A stretch of 64,000 bases of DNA from Actinokineospora terrae (GTDB taxonomy: Bacteria; Actinomycetota; Actinomycetes; Mycobacteriales; Pseudonocardiaceae). Positions 31,878 to 41,201 of the stretch are shown here, piece after piece. Made by a program: the position numbers and the translations under genes. The stretch is taken from NCBI RefSeq assembly GCF_900111175.1, contig NZ_FOGI01000012.1:1-64000 (forward strand), read 5' to 3'. The first letter of the stretch is position 1; every line of letters starts with the position of its first letter. Below the pieces are notes generated by a model. It was not told the origin of the DNA and did no database searches. It was given only the letters and a program-made list of their open reading frames with translations.

Positions 31878-34046
31878 CTAGTGCTCCTTTCCGTACCGGT
31901 CGGCGCCGAAGGAACGCAGGACGGCGGCGGTGAGCCGGGAGACGTCGTTGGCGTCACCGCGGTGCGACAGCGCGGCGCACCAGCCGATGGAGCCGACGGA
32001 GAACACCACGCCACCCCCGGGCGTGTCCAGGAGCGTCAGGTCGGAGCGGCGGCGGTCCACCGGGTCCGAGAGCGGGTGCGGGGTGGTGGGACCGGTGTCG
32101 GCGGACATGTACGCCTCGCCGAGCAGGGCGCGGCCGATGAGCCGGGTGTCGGGCGGGCTGCCGAGCAGTTCGTCGTAGGCGTCGGTCTCGAACGACGCGG
32201 CGCCGTCGAGCAGGGCGCCGAACCGGCCGAGCGGGGCGTCGCGGTCGATGCCGCGCAGCAGGGCGTCGACGGCCGGGTCGCCGGGCTTGGCGACGATCTC
32301 GTAGGCCCCGCCGGTGGTCAGGCCCGCCGCGGAGGTGCCGATGCCGAAGAGCCGGTGCGGGGAGCGGCCGCGCTCGGCCCACAGCCCGCCCGGTTCGCCG
32401 GTCGCGGCCAGGTGCAGCTCGCCGGGCTCGCTCTCCCACATCCGCACGCCGGAGTAGCCGCGGCGCAGTTCGGCGACGTGCCGCTTCTCCGGGTGCACGG
32501 CGGTGACCCAGTACGCGCCGTTGCCGCCGAGGTAGGCGAGCCTGCCGCCGCCGTGCAGGTGGGTGGTGGCGGCGTCGAGCATGGCGCCGGTCCAGTACTC
32601 GGGGTGGCTGCCGGTGACGACGGTGCCGTACCCGGCGAGCGCGTCGGTGCCCTCGGCGTCGAGGTCGTGGTCGGTGAGGACGTCGAAGTGGAAGCCCTGC
32701 CTGCCGAGCCAGCCGACCAGGTGCAGGTCCTCGCTGTACTGGTGCGGGCCGCTCGCGTGCCGGAACACGTGGTCGTCGCGCATGCCGAGCAGGGGGCGCA
32801 GCAGGGACGCGGTGGCGGCGCCGCTGCCGTCGCTGTGCCGGTCGTAGAGGCTGTGCAGCCGGTTGCGGCGGGCGAACGGGGCGGCGATCTCGGCGGGGTC
32901 CTCCGGCAGGAACGCCATGTGGACGTGTTCGAGCGCGTAGGCCAGGTAGCTCAGCGTGGGCACGAGCAGCGCCATCGGCGCGCGGGTGGCGTCGGCGCGG
33001 GGTCTGACGAAGAACGGGATCCGGTCGACGCCCGCGCTGGTGGCGAGTTCGACGGCGTAGCAGCCGCTGGGCAGGTCGTCGGGCAGGTCGATGGCCAGCA
33101 CCTCGTCCCAGCCCGCGTCCTCGAGGTCCGAGCCGTGGAAGTGGACGGCGCCGTAGCCGGTGTCGGCGAAGCGCCAGTCGAGGACCTCGCCGGTCCAGTC
33201 GTGCGCGGTGACCCCGCGCAGGGGTCCGTTGTGGAGGGTGCCGTGGCGGCCGTCGACCAGGTCGAGCAGCCGGTCGCCGCCGATGTCCTGGGCGAGGTCC
33301 CACTGGGCGGCGGCGCCGCGGTGCCAGGCGCCGGTGGTGTCGGCGGCGAGTTCGGCGACCTGCGCGGCGTCGAGGGCCCGGTCGAACACGCAGGGGGCGC
33401 TGATCTTGCCGTCGTAGTTGTCCTCGACGACGCCGTCGACCAGCCGGGCGGCGAAGACCAGTGGGGTGTCCGCTGTGGACAGCGCGCCGCGCGCGGGGGA
33501 GACGACGACGGTCGAGAGCTTCTCCCGGCCCAGCGGGGTGGAGGGTCGCACCTCGAGGCGGGCTCCGCGCTCGGAGTAGGAGCCGGTGAGCAGGTACCAA
33601 CGGCGCACCGACAGCGCGGCGGAGGCGGTCACCGTGACCGGGCCGTCGTCGGTGTGCGCGGTGAACTCGGGGCGGCCGGTCGCGTCGATGCCCAGTTCGG
33701 CGACCGATCCCTGGGTCAGCACCCCGACCCTGGACTCGCCGAGCACCGTCGGCCACACCCACACCGCGAGGGTGATCGCGCCGTCGACGGCGGGCGGGTT
33801 GGGCACCAGGCCGTAGGAGCCCTGGTCGAGGTGCTGGTGCGGCACGGTGACCCGGTCCGGGAGCCCGGCGGCGACCGGGACCCGGACCGGGGCCGTGCCG
33901 TCGTGGTCGACCAGCAGCAGCCGCACGCGCGCCTCCGGCTCGGTGGAGCTGGCGCGCACACCGATCCGCTCACCTGGCCGGGCGGAGATCCGGTCGGTGT
34001 AGCCGGTGATCGGTGCGTCGGTGTGGTCGACCGGACGACGAGTCAC
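31878..34046 (-). CDS. N,N-dimethylformamidase large-subunit-like amidase
   Basis: A 722-residue protein with the layout of the DMFase beta subunit. Residues about 75-250 form a concanavalin/LamG-like domain. From about 340 the catalytic Rossmann-like domain follows, with PTLSYLAYALEH, NRLHSLYDRHSDGSG (Tyr401) and TGSHPEYWTG (His481, Glu483). In Paracoccus DMFase the mononuclear iron is bound by two Tyr and a Glu, with a nearby His; Tyr401 and the H-P-E motif fit this. It should cleave a small N-substituted amide to acid and amine. The small alpha subunit of DMFase is not encoded nearby. An ABC importer and an amine oxidase in the same direction support amide catabolism. Confidence 0.8.
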   Translation of the reverse strand: MTRRPVDHTDAPITGYTDRISARPGERIGVRASSTEPEARVRLLLVDHDGTAPVRVPVAAGLPDRVTVPHQHLDQGSYGLVPNPPAVDGAITLAVWVWPTVLGESRVGVLTQGSVAELGIDATGRPEFTAHTDDGPVTVTASAALSVRRWYLLTGSYSERGARLEVRPSTPLGREKLSTVVVSPARGALSTADTPLVFAARLVDGVVEDNYDGKISAPCVFDRALDAAQVAELAADTTGAWHRGAAAQWDLAQDIGGDRLLDLVDGRHGTLHNGPLRGVTAHDWTGEVLDWRFADTGYGAVHFHGSDLEDAGWDEVLAIDLPDDLPSGCYAVELATSAGVDRIPFFVRPRADATRAPMALLVPTLSYLAYALEHVHMAFLPEDPAEIAAPFARRNRLHSLYDRHSDGSGAATASLLRPLLGMRDDHVFRHASGPHQYSEDLHLVGWLGRQGFHFDVLTDHDLDAEGTDALAGYGTVVTGSHPEYWTGAMLDAATTHLHGGGRLAYLGGNGAYWVTAVHPEKRHVAELRRGYSGVRMWESEPGELHLAATGEPGGLWAERGRSPHRLFGIGTSAAGLTTGGAYEIVAKPGDPAVDALLRGIDRDAPLGRFGALLDGAASFETDAYDELLGSPPDTRLIGRALLGEAYMSADTGPTTPHPLSDPVDRRRSDLTLLDTPGGGVVFSVGSIGWCAALSHRGDANDVSRLTAAVLRSFGADRYGKEH

Positions 34047-34085
34047 GCCGGTGATCCCTTCACTAGGCGGCGGGGAGTCCTTGCC

Positions 34086-35063
34086 TCACACGGCTTGCGC
34101 GATGACGACGCGGGGTGAGCCGGGGACCGGGCGGGTCTCGACCCAACGCCAGCCGGTGGCGTCGAGCCAGGTCCTGACCTCGTCCTCGGGGTAGACGACG
34201 GTGCCGTCGATGACGAGGTACTCCCCCGCCAGCACCGGGTCGAGGCGGCGGCCGTCGGTCGGGTCGAGCAGGAAGTCCAGCACCAGCAGCGTGGCGCCCG
34301 CGTCGACGACCTCGCGCGCGCGGGTGAGGATGGTCCTGTTCTCCTCCGGGGTGAACCGGTGCAGGACGTGTTCGAGCAGCACCGAGTCGTAGTGCCCGGG
34401 GACGGCGGTGGTCAGCGGGTCGGCCTCGTGGAACTCGGCGAAGTCGGTGAACCCGGCGGGTGCGCCGCCCCTGGCCATCCGCAGCATCATGTCGGTGCTG
34501 ACGAAAGCACCGCGCAGCAACGGGTTGCGCTTGTGCGCCTCGTCGAGGAACGCCGTCGACAGGCCCGCGAGGTCGAGCAGGTTTCGGTGCGGGGTGAAGT
34601 CGTAGACCGCGGCCAGCTGCTGGGCGTGCAGGGAGTTGTAGGTCTGCACGCCGCTCATGAAGGCACCCATGCGCTCACCGCCCATGTCGAACGGCTGGGG
34701 TTCGGCGGTGCGCATGGAGTCGGTGTAGCCGAGCCAGTGCGGGTAGCTCAGGCCGTCCCAGAAGGACAGCCAGGGCCGCAGGTCGAGGCCGTCGCCGCCG
34801 GAGAGGTACGCGGCGGTGGCGTCGGTGTTGCGGTAGGAGCCATCCACGTAGGACACCAGGCCGAGGCCGACCATGGCGTCGAGCAGGATGCGGGCCGAGC
34901 GCTCCGGCACGGCCGCGGCGAAGGCCACCTCGGCCGCGGTGCCCGCGCCACCCGCGAGCGCGGCGAAGATCCCCAGCTCGCTGGCGGCGAAGAGCTGCTT
35001 GGCGGCCATGAACCCGGAGGCGACGGCGGCCAGCGGGGACGGGTCGGCGGGGTGCGCGGTCAT
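34086..35063 (-). CDS. O-methyltransferase-like protein with degenerate SAM loop
   Basis: A 325-residue protein with the plant-type O-methyltransferase layout: an N-terminal dimerisation winged helix (about 10-100) and a C-terminal Rossmann domain. Motif I, normally DxGGGxG, reads LLDLAGLSTAF, with only one glycine left. Later segments (HYDSVLLEHVLHRFTPEENRTIL, ATLLVLDFLL) are well kept. It may no longer bind SAM in the usual way, or it may have another role. The ATG at 35063 overlaps the dehydrogenase stop by 4 bases. It sits between a Zn-dehydrogenase and the DMFase-like amidase. Confidence 0.8.
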   Translation of the reverse strand: MTAHPADPSPLAAVASGFMAAKQLFAASELGIFAALAGGAGTAAEVAFAAAVPERSARILLDAMVGLGLVSYVDGSYRNTDATAAYLSGGDGLDLRPWLSFWDGLSYPHWLGYTDSMRTAEPQPFDMGGERMGAFMSGVQTYNSLHAQQLAAVYDFTPHRNLLDLAGLSTAFLDEAHKRNPLLRGAFVSTDMMLRMARGGAPAGFTDFAEFHEADPLTTAVPGHYDSVLLEHVLHRFTPEENRTILTRAREVVDAGATLLVLDFLLDPTDGRRLDPVLAGEYLVIDGTVVYPEDEVRTWLDATGWRWVETRPVPGSPRVVIAQAV

Positions 35064-36190
35064 CCGGTGATCTCCTCGAGGTCGAGCGCGGGATCGATGA
35101 CGGCCTTGACCGCCACCTGGGACGCCATGTCCCGGATCGCCCGGTCCGCGCCGCCGAGGCCGACCGGGGTGCCGAACATGGCGTCCCAGTCGAAGCGGTG
35201 CCGGAACGCGGTCAGGAAGCGCAGCGAGCGGTCCAGGTCGGACACGTCGCCGTTGAGCGAGCCGATGACCTGGATCTCGCGGCCCATCACCACGTCCATC
35301 GGCACCGGCATGGCCTGCGGTCCGGCCAGGCCGACCACCACGTGCTTGCCGCGCTGTCCGCACATGAGCACGCCCTCGCGGTTGGCCGACGGCGAGCCCG
35401 CGAAGTCGAACACCAGTTCCGCGCCGCGGGCCTCGGTGAGCTCCTCGACCACGGCGACCCGCTCGTCGGGGTCGGAGGTCTCCTCGATGGAGATGGTCAC
35501 GTCGGCCCCGTAGGCCTTGGCGATGGCCAGCCGGTTGGCCGGGCCGCCGATGGTGATCACCCGGCCCGCGCCCGCCGCCCTGGCCACCGCGGTGCCGACC
35601 AGGCCGAGCGGTCCGGCGCCCTGGATGACCACTGTGGACTCCGGGCGGACGCCGCCCGCGTTGGTGAAGGCGCGCAGCACGGTCTTCACCGCGCACCCCG
35701 CCGCCGCGGCCCAGGTGTCGGGGATGTCGTCGGGGACCACCAGCCGGTGCGCGCCCGGCGGCAGGTAGGTGTACTGCGAGAGGCCGCCGATGACGAACGG
35801 CCACTTGTCCGCGCGCTGGCGGAACCCGTAGCCGCGGTCGGCGCACAGGACCGGTTCGCGCAGCACGGTGCAGCCGTAGCAGTTGCCGCACACCGATTCC
35901 GACCACACGACCCTGGTGCCGATCCCGATCGGCCTGCCCAGCGCGTCGCGCTCGGCGGACTGCCCGAGCGCGACGACCTCGCCGACCATCTCGTGCCCGA
36001 GGACCAGCGGCAGCCCCACGAAGGGCAGCACGCCCTGCCACAGGTGCGCGTCGGTGCCGCACAGGGTCGTGCGGGTCACCCTGACCAGCGCGGCGCCGGG
36101 CGGGAGGTCGGCGGGTAACGCGACCTGCTCGATCTCCAGCGGCGCGTTGAACTCACGCAGCACCGCGGCCGTGGTCACTCGTGGCCTCAT
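35060..36190 (-). CDS. Zinc-dependent medium-chain alcohol dehydrogenase
   Basis: A 376-residue MDR. Catalytic zinc ligands are in TLCGTDAH and LGHEMVGEV, and the structural zinc cysteines are in CGNCYGC and VLCADRG. The cofactor motif GAGPLGLVG lies near residue 190. It oxidises an alcohol or a related amino-alcohol with NAD(P). It lies between the ABC importer genes and the methyltransferase-like gene. The context suggests removal of an alcohol or aldehyde from imported amide/amine compounds, but the substrate is inferred only from neighbours. Confidence 0.88.
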   Translation of the reverse strand: MRPRVTTAAVLREFNAPLEIEQVALPADLPPGAALVRVTRTTLCGTDAHLWQGVLPFVGLPLVLGHEMVGEVVALGQSAERDALGRPIGIGTRVVWSESVCGNCYGCTVLREPVLCADRGYGFRQRADKWPFVIGGLSQYTYLPPGAHRLVVPDDIPDTWAAAAGCAVKTVLRAFTNAGGVRPESTVVIQGAGPLGLVGTAVARAAGAGRVITIGGPANRLAIAKAYGADVTISIEETSDPDERVAVVEELTEARGAELVFDFAGSPSANREGVLMCGQRGKHVVVGLAGPQAMPVPMDVVMGREIQVIGSLNGDVSDLDRSLRFLTAFRHRFDWDAMFGTPVGLGGADRAIRDMASQVAVKAVIDPALDLEEITG

Positions 36191-36281
36191 GCGGACTCCT
36201 CTGGATGACGGCCAGCGCGGGTGCCCTGCAAGGTCAGGGACGATGCCGGGTGGGGACGTGGGGGCGGGTGGCGGGAGGGAG

Positions 36282-37148
36282 TTATGCAGGCTCGTCCCAG
36301 CGGTCTCCTCTGCGCGTCCAGACCAGGACCACGAGGATGACCACGAAGGGCAGCACGCCGCGGAACTGCTGGATGGCCTGCCAGGTGCTGGCCAGGCCCT
36401 GCAGGACGCCGAGGGCGAGGCCGCCGAGCAGGGTGGCCGGGAAGCTGCGGAACGCGCCGATGAGCACGGCGGCCAGCGCCGGGGTGATCAGCGCGGCCTG
36501 CGAGCCGAAGTCGCTGGCCAGCTGCGGGGCGATGATCATGATGGCCAGCGCGCTGGCCGCGCCCGCGATGCCCCAGACGATCATCGAGAGCCGGGGCACC
36601 CGGATGCCGATGAGCTCGGCGGTGGTGGGCCGTTCGGCCTGGGCGCGCAGCAGCAGGCCGATCCTGGTCCGCTTGAGCAGCACGGCGGGCGCGGCGGCGA
36701 AGAGCACCGCCAGGACCATCGTGACGATCGCGGTCCAGGTGACCACGACGCCGCCGAGGGTGAACGCGGGGGCGTCGAACGGGCTGGGGAAGCGGTGCGG
36801 GTGCTGCGCCCCGAACAGGCGCAGCCCCACCGCGACGAGCCCGGTGTAGATCGCGATCGTCACCGCGGCCTTGACGCCCTCGCCTGCCTCGGAGAACCAG
36901 CGCACCATGATCGCCCCCAGGCCGCAGTGCAGCAGCGCGCCGACGGCCATGCCCGCGGGCACCGCCAGCACCAGCGGCAGGCCGCCCTCGTAGAGCACCA
37001 CCATGGCGAAGGCGCCGAACGCGCCGACGGCGGCCTGGGCGAAGTTCACCACCGACACCAGGCGGTAGGTCAGCAGCGTGGACAGGCCCATCAGGGCGTA
37101 GGCCCCGCCGGTGACCAGTCCGGCGATGGCCGCGGACAGTTGGAGCAC
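36282..37148 (-). CDS. livH: Branched-chain-type ABC importer permease (LivH-like)
   Basis: A 288-residue inner-membrane permease with about eight helices. It begins LQLSAAIAGLVTGGAYALMG, the usual LivH start, and contains AELIGIRVPRLSMIVWGIAG, the conserved EAA-type cytoplasmic region. GTG 37148 follows GGAGG at 6 bases. It should pair with the LivM half of the LivM-LivG fusion to form the membrane channel. In this importer class substrates include branched amino acids, urea and short amides. Confidence 0.9.
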   Translation of the reverse strand: MLQLSAAIAGLVTGGAYALMGLSTLLTYRLVSVVNFAQAAVGAFGAFAMVVLYEGGLPLVLAVPAGMAVGALLHCGLGAIMVRWFSEAGEGVKAAVTIAIYTGLVAVGLRLFGAQHPHRFPSPFDAPAFTLGGVVVTWTAIVTMVLAVLFAAAPAVLLKRTRIGLLLRAQAERPTTAELIGIRVPRLSMIVWGIAGAASALAIMIIAPQLASDFGSQAALITPALAAVLIGAFRSFPATLLGGLALGVLQGLASTWQAIQQFRGVLPFVVILVVLVWTRRGDRWDEPA

Positions 37149-37176
37149 GGACTGCCTCCGAGTCGTTGTGGAGCGA

Positions 37177-38343
37177 TCAGGACGAGGTCGGGACCGTGAT
37201 GAAGTCGCCGAGCGGGACCCACTTGCCGTCCTTGAGCTCGACCATCTTCGAGGCCTGGTTGGGGGCGTGCCGGTCACCGGGGCCGAAGGTGAACGGGGTG
37301 CCGACCATCGGGTTGGTGATGGGCTGCATGGTGCGCAGCGCCTGGTTGACCGAGTCGCGGGTGATGTCGCCCTTGATGGACTTGAGCACGTCGACCAGGA
37401 ACACCGCGGCCAGGTAGCCGCCCTGGGAGAAGGCGGTCGCCGGGGCGCCCGCGCGGGTGACGGCGTCCTTCCAGCCCTTGTTGGCGTCGCTGTCGGCGGT
37501 GAACGGCTCGAACTCACTGCCCGCGTAGACCTTCAGGCCCAGGTCGGCGACGGCCTTGGCGACGCTCTCGGTGTAGGCGGGGGCCATCAGCAGGAAGTCG
37601 ACGTCGGACATGCCCTGGGTCTGGGCGGCCTTGAGGAACGGCACGACCATCTGCTCGCCGGGGTTGAACAGCACCGCGTCGCAGCCCGCCTGCTTGGCCT
37701 TGAGCAGGTACGGGGTGAGGTCGCCGCTCTGCTGCACGGTGGTGTCGTTGACGACCAGCTTCTTGCCGCTGATCTTCTCCCACTGAGCGAGCGCGCCGTT
37801 GACCGCTTCCTCGGAGCCGGGCAGCACGACGGTGAAGTTGCAGATCTTGTCGTTCTTCAGCGTCTGCGAGGCGAAGAGCAGCTCGGCGGTGATGAGGGTG
37901 AACGGGCCGACGTTGACCGGGGCGATGTTGGGGCTCTGGAAGCACTTGGGGCTGGCGCCGACGGCCATCACCGAGCTGATCTTCTGCTGCCGGTAGTAGG
38001 CGTCGTTGACGTCGCAGTCGGTGAAGCTGCCGGAGGCGGCCATGGCGACCACGTCGTCGTCGGCGAGCTCGCGGGCGACCTGGGCGGTGCGCTGCGGGTT
38101 GCCCGCGTCGTCCTTGACCAGGAAGTCGATCTTCTTGCCGTTGATGCCGCCGTGCTCGTTGACGTCGTCGAAGACGCGCTTGGCCGTCTTGACGACCTCC
38201 TCGGTGATGAAGCTACCGGTGAGGCCCGCGATGGCGCCGATCTTGATCGTGCCGTCGTCGCTGGCGCCGCAGCCCGCCACCAGGGAGGAGGCGATGACCG
38301 CGGCGCCGACTATGCCGCCGACCTTGACTAACGCTGTGCGCAT
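37177..38343 (-). CDS. livK: ABC importer substrate-binding lipoprotein (LivK-like)
   Basis: A 388-residue periplasmic-binding-fold lipoprotein. The signal peptide ends SSLVAGC (lipobox, Cys25). The mature part begins with IKIGAIAGLTGSF, the typical LivK/type-I binding start. Additional cysteines (SFTDCDV, PKCFQSP, KICNF, QAGCDAV) suggest disulfides. ATG 38343 has CAGGAG about 10 bases upstream. It is anchored outside the membrane and delivers substrate to the LivH/LivM channel. Its ligand cannot be read from sequence; context suggests an amide or amine. Confidence 0.9.
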   Translation of the reverse strand: MRTALVKVGGIVGAAVIASSLVAGCGASDDGTIKIGAIAGLTGSFITEEVVKTAKRVFDDVNEHGGINGKKIDFLVKDDAGNPQRTAQVARELADDDVVAMAASGSFTDCDVNDAYYRQQKISSVMAVGASPKCFQSPNIAPVNVGPFTLITAELLFASQTLKNDKICNFTVVLPGSEEAVNGALAQWEKISGKKLVVNDTTVQQSGDLTPYLLKAKQAGCDAVLFNPGEQMVVPFLKAAQTQGMSDVDFLLMAPAYTESVAKAVADLGLKVYAGSEFEPFTADSDANKGWKDAVTRAGAPATAFSQGGYLAAVFLVDVLKSIKGDITRDSVNQALRTMQPITNPMVGTPFTFGPGDRHAPNQASKMVELKDGKWVPLGDFITVPTSS

Positions 38344-38434
38344 GGTTGTTGACTCCTGGGACACAGAGGGACTTGCCTGGGTACTGGGTGGTGCTTCGTT
38401 CAGTGCTCTGCGGTGCTCGATGTCTGTGAGTCGA

Positions 38435-40204
38435 CTAGCGGGTCGAGTCGCCCAGGTAGGCGGCGATGACGGTGGGGTCGTTGAGGACCTGCTGGGGCGG
38501 TCCGGAGGCGATGACGCGGCCGAAGTCGAGCACGACGACCTGGTCGCAGGTGGCCCTGACCAGCTCGATGTCGTGCTCCACCAGCAGCAGCGAGGTGTCG
38601 AACCGCTCGGGGATCTCGGCGAGGCGCTCGACCAGCAGCCGGGTCTCGTCGCTGGAGTGGCCAGCGGCGGGTTCGTCGAGCAGCAGGACCGGGGGGCGGC
38701 CGACGGCCAGGCCCGCGACCTCCAGCAGCCGCCGGGTGGCGACGTCGACGGCCTCCATCGGGGTGTCGGCCGGGGGGCAGGCGAAGAGCGCGAGCTGCTC
38801 GTCGATCTCCTTGCCCGTCAGCGTCTTCCCGGCGGCGACCTGCAGGAACATGCCGACCGAGATGGAGGTGGGCACGCGCAGCTGCTGGAAGGAGCGCCGC
38901 ACGCCCGCCCTGGCCCGGTGGTGGGCGGAGAGCGCGTCGATGGGCTTGCCGCCGAGCAGGACCTGGCCGGTGTAGCGGTTGGTGAAGCCGGTGACGGTGT
39001 TGATGAGCGTCGACTTGCCCGCGCCGTTCGGGCCGACCAGGCCGACGATCTGGCCGCGGGGCAGCACGAGGCTGACGTCGTCGACGGCGACGAGGTTGCC
39101 GAACTTGACCCGCAGGTCGCGGACCTCCAGCGCGGGGACGCCCTTGCTGGTGACGCGGACCGGGCGCTTGCGCGGGAACACCGACACCGGTGGGGGTTGC
39201 AGCGGGGCGATCGGGTTCTTGGCGAGCCTGCGGCGGCGGCGTTGGCCGCGCAGCAGGTCGGTCTGGCTCTGGCCCATCCGCAGCACCTGGATGGCGCCAA
39301 GGCCGAACAGCAGCGACGCGAGGTCCTGCGGGATGCCGATCTCGTCCATCAGCACCGGCACGAAGGCGCCCATGATGCCGCCCGCGATGGCGCCCTCGAC
39401 GTTGTTGGTGCCGACGAACAGCGCGATGGCGAACAGGGCGACCGAGGCGAAGGAGGAGAAGTTGCTCGCGGTGACCACGCCGAGCTGACCGGCCATCAGG
39501 CCGCCGCCGATGCCCGCGACGAAGGCGCTGAGCGCGAACGCGGCCAGCTTGCCCTGGGTGACGCTGATGCCGTGGGCGGCGGCGGCGCGCTCGGAGTGCC
39601 GGATCTCGACCAGGGCACCGCCGAGGCGGCTGCGGTCGAGGAAGTACAGGCCGACGAAGATGAGGGCGGCGACAGCGGCGGCGAAGATGAAGTAGGCCTG
39701 GTCGGTGTCGAACAGCTCGGGGCGTTGGACGAGGTCGGAGCTGCTCTGGCCGGGGAAGTTGAGGCCACCGAAGACCACGTCGAGTGCGATGGCGAAGGCG
39801 AAGGTGCCGACGGCGAGGTTCACCCCGCGCAGCCGCAGCGCGGGCAGGCCGATGAGCAGGCCCGCGACGACCGCGGCGAGGCCGCCGAGCAGCAGCCACA
39901 CGTAGAGGCCGCCGGGGACGTCGTTGACGTTGGCCCAGCCCACGGTCCAGGCGCCGATGGCGGCGAAGGAGAGCTGGCACAGCGAGATGACGCCTGCCCG
40001 GCCGGTGATCAGGCCGTAGCTCTGCATGAACACGACCGACACGGCGGCGCTGGTGAGGTTGAACAGCGTCGAGCTGTCCGACACCGCCGAGAGCACGACG
40101 ACCACGACCGCGGCGACGGCGAGCGCCAGCGGGAGCGGCTTGCCCAGCGGCCCCGCCGCGGCCAGCAGCCCGCCCCGCGGCCGGGTCTTACGCACAGTGT
40201 CCAC
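38435..40204 (-). CDS. Fused ABC permease-ATPase (LivM-LivG)
   Basis: A 589-residue fusion. Residues about 25-325 form a LivM-like permease with about nine helices. A basic linker (GQRRRRRLAK) follows, then a LivG-type ATPase from about 355. Walker A is GPNGAGKST, Walker B VLLLDEPAAG, H-loop LLVEHDIELV. The ABC signature, usually LPYGxQRRLEIARAL in LivG, is eroded here to VDVATRRLLEVAGLAV, and the helical subdomain before it seems shortened. ATP hydrolysis at one site may be impaired, with LivF carrying the intact signature. It lies between LivF and LivK. Confidence 0.88.
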   Translation of the reverse strand: MDTVRKTRPRGGLLAAAGPLGKPLPLALAVAAVVVVVLSAVSDSSTLFNLTSAAVSVVFMQSYGLITGRAGVISLCQLSFAAIGAWTVGWANVNDVPGGLYVWLLLGGLAAVVAGLLIGLPALRLRGVNLAVGTFAFAIALDVVFGGLNFPGQSSSDLVQRPELFDTDQAYFIFAAAVAALIFVGLYFLDRSRLGGALVEIRHSERAAAAHGISVTQGKLAAFALSAFVAGIGGGLMAGQLGVVTASNFSSFASVALFAIALFVGTNNVEGAIAGGIMGAFVPVLMDEIGIPQDLASLLFGLGAIQVLRMGQSQTDLLRGQRRRRRLAKNPIAPLQPPPVSVFPRKRPVRVTSKGVPALEVRDLRVKFGNLVAVDDVSLVLPRGQIVGLVGPNGAGKSTLINTVTGFTNRYTGQVLLGGKPIDALSAHHRARAGVRRSFQQLRVPTSISVGMFLQVAAGKTLTGKEIDEQLALFACPPADTPMEAVDVATRRLLEVAGLAVGRPPVLLLDEPAAGHSSDETRLLVERLAEIPERFDTSLLLVEHDIELVRATCDQVVVLDFGRVIASGPPQQVLNDPTVIAAYLGDSTR

Positions 40205-40249
40205 TTCGTGTGACTCCAGTCGCCGGTCTTGTCTGGGGGGTGGTGGGTG

Positions 40250-40951
40250 TCAGACCCGGGTGTCGCCGAGGTAAAGGGCTCGCAGCAGCGACTCGTCGGC
40301 GAGCAGGTCCCTGCCGTCGCCTGCGTAGACCACCTCGCCCCTGGCCATGACGTAGGCGCGGTCGGCGATGCCGAGGGCGAGGGTGGCGAACTGCTCGACC
40401 AGCAGCACCCCGACCCCGCTGTCGGCGAGCAGGCGCACCGCGCGGACCAGGCGTTCCACCACGATCGGCGCCAGCCCGAGCGACATCTCGTCGACCAGCA
40501 GCACCTTGGGCCTGCCCAGCAGCGCGCGGCCGACCACCAGCATCTGCTGCTCGCCGCCGGAGAGCAGCCCGGCCGGGGCGGAGATCTGCTTGCGCAGCTC
40601 GGGGAACAGGTCGAACACCTCGTCGACCGAGGCGCCCGGCCCGCAGGCGGCCCTCAGGTTGTCCTCAGTGGACAGGTCGCGGAACACGGTGCGGTTCTGC
40701 TCGACGTGAGCGAGCCCGGCGCGCGCCCTGCGCCAGGCCCGCAGCTTCTCGATCCGTGCGCCGCCGAGGGTGATCTCCCCCCTGGCGACCGGGATGGCCC
40801 CGGAGACACCCTCCAGCAGGGTCGTCTTGCCCGCCCCGTTCGCCCCGAGCAGCACGGTGACCGCGCCACTGGCGACCGCGACCGTCGCGCCGCGCACGAT
40901 CGGCAGGCCCGATCGCTCGACCCAGACGTCCGCAATGGACAGAACACTCAC
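40250..40951 (-). CDS. livF: Branched-chain-type ABC importer ATPase (LivF-like)
   Basis: A 233-residue ATPase with complete motifs: Walker A LLGANGAGKTT, Q-loop region VEQNRTVF, signature LLSGGEQQML, Walker B VLLVDEMSLG and H-loop LLVEQFA. GTG 40951 begins SVLSIADVW. It is the first gene of the eight-gene run livF to esterase, and the partner ATPase of the LivM-LivG fusion. The intact signature here contrasts with the eroded one in the fusion. Confidence 0.9.
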   Translation of the reverse strand: MSVLSIADVWVERSGLPIVRGATVAVASGAVTVLLGANGAGKTTLLEGVSGAIPVARGEITLGGARIEKLRAWRRARAGLAHVEQNRTVFRDLSTEDNLRAACGPGASVDEVFDLFPELRKQISAPAGLLSGGEQQMLVVGRALLGRPKVLLVDEMSLGLAPIVVERLVRAVRLLADSGVGVLLVEQFATLALGIADRAYVMARGEVVYAGDGRDLLADESLLRALYLGDTRV

Positions 40952-41093
40952 GGGGAAACACCATCCTTGGCAACGGGGGGTGGCGGTGTGGCGAACAGCG
41001 TGCGCCTGTGGGGTGGGCCACTGTGTCCGTAGAAATACCGAAATGCGGTGGGACTCCTGGACACAGCGGTCCCAGCCTGCCCCGTACGAACGC

Positions 41094-41122
41094 GACCCGC
41101 CCGGGAAAGTCCAGGGCGGGTC
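41094..41122 (-). terminator. Hairpin after the amine oxidase gene
   Basis: A 9-bp perfect stem GACCCGCCC / GGGCGGGTC (41094-41102, 41114-41122) with an 11-base loop, about 80 bases downstream of the amine oxidase stop. It separates the oxidase from livF. Confidence 0.6.
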
Positions 41123-41201
41123 ACGTTCTGGTCGCGATTCCGCCACTGTGGGTGGAGTCAACGCCCGTATACGCAAGTTGCAGATGGGGTCTGGCGGTTC
41201 T

